Assembly: GCA_944329545.1 (NCBI GenBank)
Contig: CALVIK010000063.1
Location: 1-19,057, forward strand
Reading direction: 5' to 3'
From: an uncultured Bacilli bacterium
Lineage (GTDB): Bacteria; Bacillota_I; Bacilli_A; RF39; UBA660
Length of the DNA stretch: 19,057 nt
A program made the position numbers and the translations under genes. Below are positions 14,791 through 19,057 of this stretch, in pieces; the first letter of the stretch is position 1; each line of letters begins with the position of its first letter. The notes beneath the pieces were generated by a model, which had not been told where the DNA came from, did no database searches, and saw only the letters and a list, made by a program, of their open reading frames with translations.

Positions 14791-15543
14791 ATGTATGATC
14801 CTAAAGAAACAAGAGATGATTTGAATAAAACAAAACAAAATATGCCAACATTTGATGGTGATAAAGCTTTTAAAGGGGTAAGTGATTTTATTCAAAAAAA
14901 TCATGGTGAAAGTGATGAAGTTCGAAGGGATAGAGATAGAAAAGCCTATGCTAATAATCCCGCTAAATCTACTTATGGCGCTACAAACGCACCTTTAGCT
15001 GGAAATGGTGTAAGAAGTACTTTTGATCCTAATAATTATGGTTCTAGATTAATTCATCCACAAGGGGAAGAAAGACATATAGATTTAGTTACTCAGCCAA
15101 TGCCTAAAGGAAACATTAAGTTTTTTGCTAAAGCTAAGGAATTTTTAGGAACGACAAAAGGTAAATTGGTAGCTTGTGGAATGACGGTGGCTATACTAGC
15201 CGGTAGTGCTTATGTAACTTTTGTAAATGTTACTCAGCATGCTAATTTTGAAAATGCAACAGCGATTGCGCAAACAATTGATTTACCAAACGAAGTATAT
15301 GGTAATGTCGATATGGAAGTTCAAACTAATGGAGAAGCTTATTTTACTGATTCTGATGGTAATAAGTTTAAAGCTTATAATAATGCGGAAGCTGAAACAG
15401 TCGCACAAAGATATGGTTCTCTTGATGTTAATGAAAAAATTATTCCTACAGAAGCAGAATATGAAGCTGGTTTAACGCAAGAACAATTAGCAGAAAAAAG
15501 GGCTATAGATATGCAAATGTCAGAACAAGGACGCAGCCGATAA
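14791..15543 (+). CDS. Bitopic membrane protein of unknown function
   Basis: I do not recognise this 250-residue protein. Residues 1-125 are hydrophilic and low in predicted order, rich in Asn, Asp, Lys and Gly, with a charged DEVRRDRDRKAY stretch at 42-53. One membrane helix lies at about 127-147, preceded by basic residues. The final 100 residues (VTQHANFENATA onward) are acidic and would be outside the cell by the positive-inside rule. There is no cleavage site, LPxTG or zinc motif. It contains only one Cys (129), in the membrane. The gene is alone between a consensus promoter and a terminator and has an AAGGAGGG ribosome site, so it is probably strongly and constitutively made. Confidence 0.72.
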   Translation: MYDPKETRDDLNKTKQNMPTFDGDKAFKGVSDFIQKNHGESDEVRRDRDRKAYANNPAKSTYGATNAPLAGNGVRSTFDPNNYGSRLIHPQGEERHIDLVTQPMPKGNIKFFAKAKEFLGTTKGKLVACGMTVAILAGSAYVTFVNVTQHANFENATAIAQTIDLPNEVYGNVDMEVQTNGEAYFTDSDGNKFKAYNNAEAETVAQRYGSLDVNEKIIPTEAEYEAGLTQEQLAEKRAIDMQMSEQGRSR

Positions 15544-15553
15544 CTTTTTATTG

Positions 15554-15578
15554 AAAGTCTAGAAAATAGGCTTTTTTT
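15554..15578 (+). terminator. Rho-independent terminator
   Basis: AAAGTCTA (15554-15561) pairs with TAGGCTTT (15567-15574), with one wobble, around a GAAAA loop. The T-tract runs 15572-15578. Confidence 0.8.
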
Positions 15579-15579
15579 G

Positions 15580-15588
15580 TGATACAAT
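15580..15588 (+). promoter_or_regulatory. Extended -10 promoter of recD2
   Basis: TGATACAAT follows the terminator T-tract after a single G. It has the extended -10 TG. The -35 spacing falls on TAGAAA in the hairpin loop region, a weak match. The ribosome site AAAGGTGG starts four bases downstream of the element. Confidence 0.5.
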
Positions 15589-15605
15589 TTAAAAGGTGGT
15601 AAGTT

Positions 15606-17813
15606 ATGTATATTAAAGGAAATTATCGGAAAAGTATTTTTTCTTCGAATGGTTTTATTGTTGGCCTTTTTAAGGTTAAAGAAACTGATATCGAGCAAAT
15701 GCAAGAATATCTTAATAAAGTTATTACTTTTACGGGATATTTTGTCGATTTAAATCTAGATGATACTTATATTTTTTACGGTAAACCAACAACACACCCT
15801 AGATATGGTTTTCAATTTTCAGCCGAAAGCTATGAAACAGTTAAACCAACAGATAAAGAAGGAATTATTGTTTTTTTATCAAGTAGTTTATTTCCAGGAA
15901 TAGGGGAAAAACTAGCTAAAAGTATTGTCGATACTTTAGGGGAAAATACGCTTGATGAAATATTAAAAGACAAATCTTGTTTAAATTTAGTGCCAAAACT
16001 TACTGAAAAAAAAGCGAGTACTATTTATAATACTTTACTTAAATATAATGGCAGTCATGAAGTTATGGTTAAACTTACGGATGTTGGTTTTAGCATGAAA
16101 GATGCTATTAAGATATATAATGAATATAAAGGGAATACTTTAAACATATTAGAAAATAATATATATAGCTTTACTAGTATTAATGAAATTTCTTTTCCCA
16201 AGGTTGATTTAATCGCACAAAATTTAAATTATGATACTTTTGATATTAGAAGATTAAAACCAGCTGTTTTATATGTTATGAATGAACTTACTTATAAAAA
16301 TGGTGATGTTTATTTATTTCGCGAAAACATTGTTAAATTTACTAATCGTTTTTTATCTTTAGATCTTAATGAAGAATATGAAAATGTTTTTTACGAACTT
16401 GAAAATGATAAAGAAATTGTTATTGAACAAGACAAATATTATTTAAAAAAATTATATGAGGCGGAAGAGAATATTGTAAAGACGCTTTATAATTTAGCAA
16501 GTAAAAATATTAAGTATGACAATAAAGTTGATGAACTTATTGATTATTTAGAAAAAGAAAACAATATTATTTATAATGATAATCAAAAAGAAGCGATTAG
16601 AAAAGCCATCAACAGCAATGTTTTAATTATTACTGGTGGCCCAGGAACGGGTAAAACAACAATTATTAAAGCTATTTGCCGAATATATCAAATTATGGGT
16701 GACTATAAGCATAGTGAATTTATTGAAAGACTAGCTTTACTCGCACCTACAGGAAGAGCTAGTAAACGCATGAGCGATAGTACTTCACTACCAGCGTCTA
16801 CTATTCATCGTTTTTTAAAATGGAATAAAGATGCTGATGAGTTTTTAATTAATGAATATAATAAAGATCACAGTAAATTAATTATTGTCGATGAAGCTAG
16901 TATGATTGATATTAGTTTATTTGACAGTTTACTTAAAGGTCTTACCGAAAATATTAAATTAATTTTAGTTGGTGATTATAATCAACTTCCTAGTGTTGGT
17001 CCGGGTCAACTTTTAAAAGATTTGATTCAAAGTGAAATGATTGATACTGTTTATTTAAATGAACTATATCGACAAGATGAAAATTCTTATATTAATGCTT
17101 TAGCTATTGAAATAAAAGATGGGGAAGTTAGTGAAAATTTTCGTGAGACAAGAAGTGATTATACTTTTTTAGAATGTTCTCCTACTAGTTTAAAACAAAA
17201 TTTAAAAGTTCTTTGTCAGCAAATAATAAAAAAAGGTTATGATTATAAAAGAATGCAATTGCTGGCGCCAATTTATAAAGGTGAAAACGGGATTGATGCT
17301 TTAAATGAAGTTTTACAAGATATTTTTAATCCAAAAGATGAAAATAAAAGAGAAATTAAAAGTGGGGAAGTAATTTACCGGGAAGGCGATAAAGTATTAG
17401 AACTTGTAAATATGCCGGAAGAAAATATTTATAATGGTGATATTGGAGTTATTAAATATATAAAATATGCAAGTACTAGTAAAAGTGGCAAAAACGAAGT
17501 TTATATTGATTTTGATGGCAATGTTGTTAAATTTACGCCTAAAGATTTAGTTAAAATTAAACATGGTTTTATTATTAGTATTCACAAAAGTCAAGGTAGT
17601 GAATTTGAACTTGTTATTATTCCTATTGTTAATGCCTATAGACGAATGCTTTATCGTAAACTTATTTATACAGCGGTTACTAGAGCTAAGAAAAAACTTA
17701 TTTTAATTGGCGAAGCTGAAGCTTTTGCGGCGGCTGTTTACAATAATAATGAGTATCAAAGAAATTCTAGTTTACTGGAAAAAATTAAGTATAAAATGTT
17801 TAATAATGGTTAA
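15606..17813 (+). CDS. recD2: RecD2-type ATP-dependent DNA helicase
   Basis: The 735-residue protein is a superfamily 1B 5'-to-3' helicase of the RecD2/YrrC group, the RecD homologue that works without RecBC. Order of parts: an N-terminal OB-like domain (SSNGFIVGLFKV near residue 13), helix-hairpin-helix repeats (LFPGIGEKLAKSIVDTLG near 95), Walker A GGPGTGKTT (344-352, Lys350), Walker B VDEAS (Asp429-Glu430), a GDYNQLPSVGPGQLLKDL motif III region near 458, and a 2B/C-terminal helicase domain with IHKSQGSEF (about 659-667) and YTAVTRAKKKL near 688. It is somewhat shorter than B. subtilis YrrC (about 798), mainly at the ends. The role in that species is in DNA repair and replication-fork maintenance. 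The start follows AAAGGTGG. Confidence 0.93.
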   Translation: MYIKGNYRKSIFSSNGFIVGLFKVKETDIEQMQEYLNKVITFTGYFVDLNLDDTYIFYGKPTTHPRYGFQFSAESYETVKPTDKEGIIVFLSSSLFPGIGEKLAKSIVDTLGENTLDEILKDKSCLNLVPKLTEKKASTIYNTLLKYNGSHEVMVKLTDVGFSMKDAIKIYNEYKGNTLNILENNIYSFTSINEISFPKVDLIAQNLNYDTFDIRRLKPAVLYVMNELTYKNGDVYLFRENIVKFTNRFLSLDLNEEYENVFYELENDKEIVIEQDKYYLKKLYEAEENIVKTLYNLASKNIKYDNKVDELIDYLEKENNIIYNDNQKEAIRKAINSNVLIITGGPGTGKTTIIKAICRIYQIMGDYKHSEFIERLALLAPTGRASKRMSDSTSLPASTIHRFLKWNKDADEFLINEYNKDHSKLIIVDEASMIDISLFDSLLKGLTENIKLILVGDYNQLPSVGPGQLLKDLIQSEMIDTVYLNELYRQDENSYINALAIEIKDGEVSENFRETRSDYTFLECSPTSLKQNLKVLCQQIIKKGYDYKRMQLLAPIYKGENGIDALNEVLQDIFNPKDENKREIKSGEVIYREGDKVLELVNMPEENIYNGDIGVIKYIKYASTSKSGKNEVYIDFDGNVVKFTPKDLVKIKHGFIISIHKSQGSEFELVIIPIVNAYRRMLYRKLIYTAVTRAKKKLILIGEAEAFAAAVYNNNEYQRNSSLLEKIKYKMFNNG

Positions 17814-17822
17814 TATATGAAT

Positions 17823-17839
17823 GTATGCGGGAAGCATAC
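17823..17839 (+). other. Perfect 6-bp hairpin between recD2 and the small peptide gene
   Basis: GTATGC (17823-17828) and GCATAC (17834-17839) are perfect inverted repeats around a GGGAA loop. There is only a short T-run (17846-17849) after it, so it is at best a weak terminator. An operator or mRNA-processing element is equally possible. Confidence 0.5.
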
Positions 17840-17867
17840 CATCAATTTTCTAGCAAGAGGTGATATA

Positions 17868-18017
17868 ATGAAAATGAGAGATGTGGCCATGATATTGGTT
17901 GGTAGTATGGCTACAATTGCTTACCAAAAGTATAATAAACCAGTAATGAAGGCCATGAAAAAAACTTTTGATGAGAATGTAAAAAATGCAAAAGAAAAGT
18001 TAGAAGATATGATGTAA
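17868..18017 (+). CDS. Small single-pass membrane peptide (49 residues)
   Basis: The short product starts MKMRDVAMILVGSM, has one hydrophobic segment (about 5-20) and a basic amphipathic helical tail that ends in EKLEDMM. ATG 17868 is chosen because AGAGGTGA lies six bases upstream; an in-frame ATG at 17817 has no ribosome site and would place coding sequence over the hairpin at 17823. The arrangement resembles small YtxH-like envelope proteins, without enough sequence to assign it. It lies between recD2 and a strong terminator. Confidence 0.6.
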   Translation: MKMRDVAMILVGSMATIAYQKYNKPVMKAMKKTFDENVKNAKEKLEDMM

Positions 18018-18018
18018 A

Positions 18019-18042
18019 AAAGCTCTCCTTTGGGAGAGTTTT
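18019..18042 (+). terminator. Rho-independent terminator
   Basis: CTCTCC (18023-18028) pairs with GGAGAG (18033-18038) around TTTG, and flanking A-runs can pair with the following T residues. The T-tract is only four bases. It starts two bases after the preceding TAA. Confidence 0.7.
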
Positions 18043-18043
18043 A

Positions 18044-18052
18044 TGATATAAT
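18044..18052 (+). promoter_or_regulatory. Extended -10 promoter of the HAD-like gene
   Basis: TGATATAAT lies one base past the terminator T-run. The -35 region would overlap the terminator stem. The ribosome site AGGTGA is at 18060-18065. Confidence 0.55.
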
Positions 18053-18070
18053 AACCCGTAGGTGATGAAA

Positions 18071-18721
18071 ATGCTTTTGGTCTGTGATTATGAAATAATT
18101 TTTAAAGATGATATTGAAGTAATTAATGAATTTGTTAAAAAAGGTAATATTTTTATTATTACGACGCATTTAAGTGTTTTTAAAGTGCAAAAAAAATTAA
18201 AAGATTTAAATTTTTCTTATATTATTTGTAATAATGGATCAATGGTTTTTGATAAGGATTTTAATTTAATATATCGGCAAGATCTAAAAAAAGAAGTTCT
18301 TAAGCCTATTTTTGCTTTTTTAAAAAAATCTATATATATGGGCAATCCTGTAATAGATGTTGGTTATGGATATTGTCGTAAAGAAGAATATGGTAATGTG
18401 ATAAAGGCGCGCATAGTTAATTTGGAAAAAGCTCAAATAATGAAAGATGAACTTTTACAAAAATATCCTTTAATAAATATATATATTGATAATACTATTT
18501 TTAGTGTTACAAATAATAAGATTAGTAAAATTAATGCTTTAAAATGGCTTAGTAAAAAAATAAAAGTAAAACTAAGACATATGTATTTTATAAGTAATAA
18601 TGTTAATGATTTTAAATTAGGTAAAAAAGGCAAAAGTTTTACTTTAAATAATCCTTCAACTATATTACAAAAAAAGTTTAAAGTTATAAATAATGTAGCA
18701 GAATTAATAAAAAAACTTTAA
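18071..18721 (+). CDS. Degenerate Cof-type HAD-superfamily protein
   Basis: The 216-residue protein follows the Cof/YidA HAD pattern: motif I near residue 6 (VCDYEIIF, family DLDGTL), motif II ITTHLS (30-35), the Cof phrase CNNGSMVFD (53-61, family NGA), motif III Lys153 in SKINALKWL, and motif IV SNNVND (175-180, family GDNxND). Asp6 is kept, but the second motif I Asp is Glu8, and the motif IV Gly-Asp is Ser-Asn. These are positions for general acid/base and magnesium. Phosphatase activity is therefore uncertain. ATG 18071 is preferred because AGGTGA precedes it by five bases; GTG 18062 and ATG 18065 overlap that site. Its stop codon overlaps that of the convergent gene in the shared TTAA at 18718-18721. 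Confidence 0.72.
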   Translation: MLLVCDYEIIFKDDIEVINEFVKKGNIFIITTHLSVFKVQKKLKDLNFSYIICNNGSMVFDKDFNLIYRQDLKKEVLKPIFAFLKKSIYMGNPVIDVGYGYCRKEEYGNVIKARIVNLEKAQIMKDELLQKYPLINIYIDNTIFSVTNNKISKINALKWLSKKIKVKLRHMYFISNNVNDFKLGKKGKSFTLNNPSTILQKKFKVINNVAELIKKL

Positions 18722-19057
18722 ATGTCTTTTCTTTTTAAGTCATTTAAAGTAAAAATATCGTTATTTTTATTATTAACAAAGTAAATAGCATAACCACATT
18801 TACGCGCAATTTTTTCGATAACGGCAAAAGTAGGTTCTCTAGAACCGGTTTCATACTGTGAAACAGTATTATTTTTAACATTTAATGTTTTAGCAATTTC
18901 TTTTGTCTGTTTAAAATTCGTTATTTTTTCATATTCTTCAACAGAATAATGTTGTCTATTAGTTTCTTCTTTTGGGACCCCTCTTTGTAAGTCAAATCCA
19001 TTTTTCACCATATATTTATAAAAAGTATCTTGTAATTGTCTATAACTATCTTTTGCT
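18718..19057 (-). CDS. Pre/Mob relaxase-like C-terminal segment joined to an XRE helix-turn-helix, 5' end beyond window
   Basis: The minus-strand frame is open from the stop at 18720 to the window edge (112 residues visible). An internal Met at 19011 has no ribosome site, so the true start is probably outside. The first part visible (QLQDTFYKY, then NGFDLQRGV, then the REH-like RQHYSVEEYEK) resembles the end of Pre/Mob (MobV-type) plasmid relaxase domains. After EKITNFKQTK it runs without a break into an XRE-type DNA-binding domain (EIAKTLNVKNNTVSQYETGS, REPTFAVIEKIARKCGY) and a 20-residue tail. This may be a natural fusion, a recombination scar or a pseudogene. The family assignment of the left part is from memory of the motif style; the helix-turn-helix is secure. 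Confidence 0.6.
   Translation of the reverse strand, partial: AKDSYRQLQDTFYKYMVKNGFDLQRGVPKEETNRQHYSVEEYEKITNFKQTKEIAKTLNVKNNTVSQYETGSREPTFAVIEKIARKCGYAIYFVNNKNNDIFTLNDLKRKDI

Noticed and set aside
17862..17870. TGATATAAT as a promoter in front of the small peptide
   Set aside because: Here the final AT is the start of the ATG codon and the GGTGA is its ribosome site, so the match is a by-product of the common GGTGATATAATG translation start. The same applies to GGTGGTATAATG at 9965-9976.

Overview
The window reads as chromosome of a low-GC, Gram-positive-type bacterium of the Bacilli. AT content is very high, Shine-Dalgarno sites (AGGAGG, GGTGA) are strong, TGA is used as a stop (the 16S rRNA methyltransferase gene ends in TGA) and Trp is TGG, so this is the standard bacterial code and not a Mycoplasma-type one. 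The mix of sporulation sigma factor G, YlmC, a BclA-like collagen protein, a prepilin-type InlB/Ig-like surface protein and an aryl-sulfate sulfotransferase suggests an animal-gut lineage near the Erysipelotrichales or the uncultured RF39/RFN20-type Bacilli. That placement is inference from gene content and composition only.

Positions 1-5908 are a cell-surface region. A truncated minus-strand gene encodes a collagen-like (Gly-X-Thr) protein of exosporium type. Divergent from it is a membrane-anchored, cysteine-free aryl-sulfate sulfotransferase with its four active-site residues recognisable. Next, with its own promoter, comes an 861-residue protein with a class III (prepilin) leader, InlB-type repeats, five Ig-like repeats and a Cys-rich tail, followed 14 bases later by a small single-pass membrane protein of unknown function.

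Positions 6000-9100 hold a tightly packed operon: a YitT-family membrane protein, a PAP2 phosphatase, a flavoprotein-rubredoxin fusion and an unrecognised helical protein. Positions 9109-11230 hold sigG, ylmC and a GT4 glycosyltransferase. The sigG Shine-Dalgarno lies in the 3' arm of a 12-bp hairpin that also has a U-tract, so it could act as terminator, translational brake or both.

Positions 11230-14740 hold a degenerate ApbE-like membrane protein, rsmE, a membrane-anchored acidic protein and mtaB. rsmE and mtaB are neighbours in many Firmicutes; here the extra gene is between them. Positions 14743-18721 hold an unknown bitopic protein behind the best consensus promoter of the window, recD2, a 49-residue membrane peptide and a degenerate Cof-type HAD protein. 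The right edge carries, on the minus strand, the end of an ORF that seems to join the C-terminal part of a Pre/Mob plasmid relaxase-like sequence to an XRE helix-turn-helix, hinting at a mobile-element remnant beyond the window.

Across the window, transcription units are separated by short hairpin terminators, several overlapping stop codons, and three of these are followed almost immediately by an extended -10 element of the form TGATAYAAT. No tRNA, rRNA, CRISPR array or complete insertion sequence was seen. No intergenic stretch exceeds about 200 bases.
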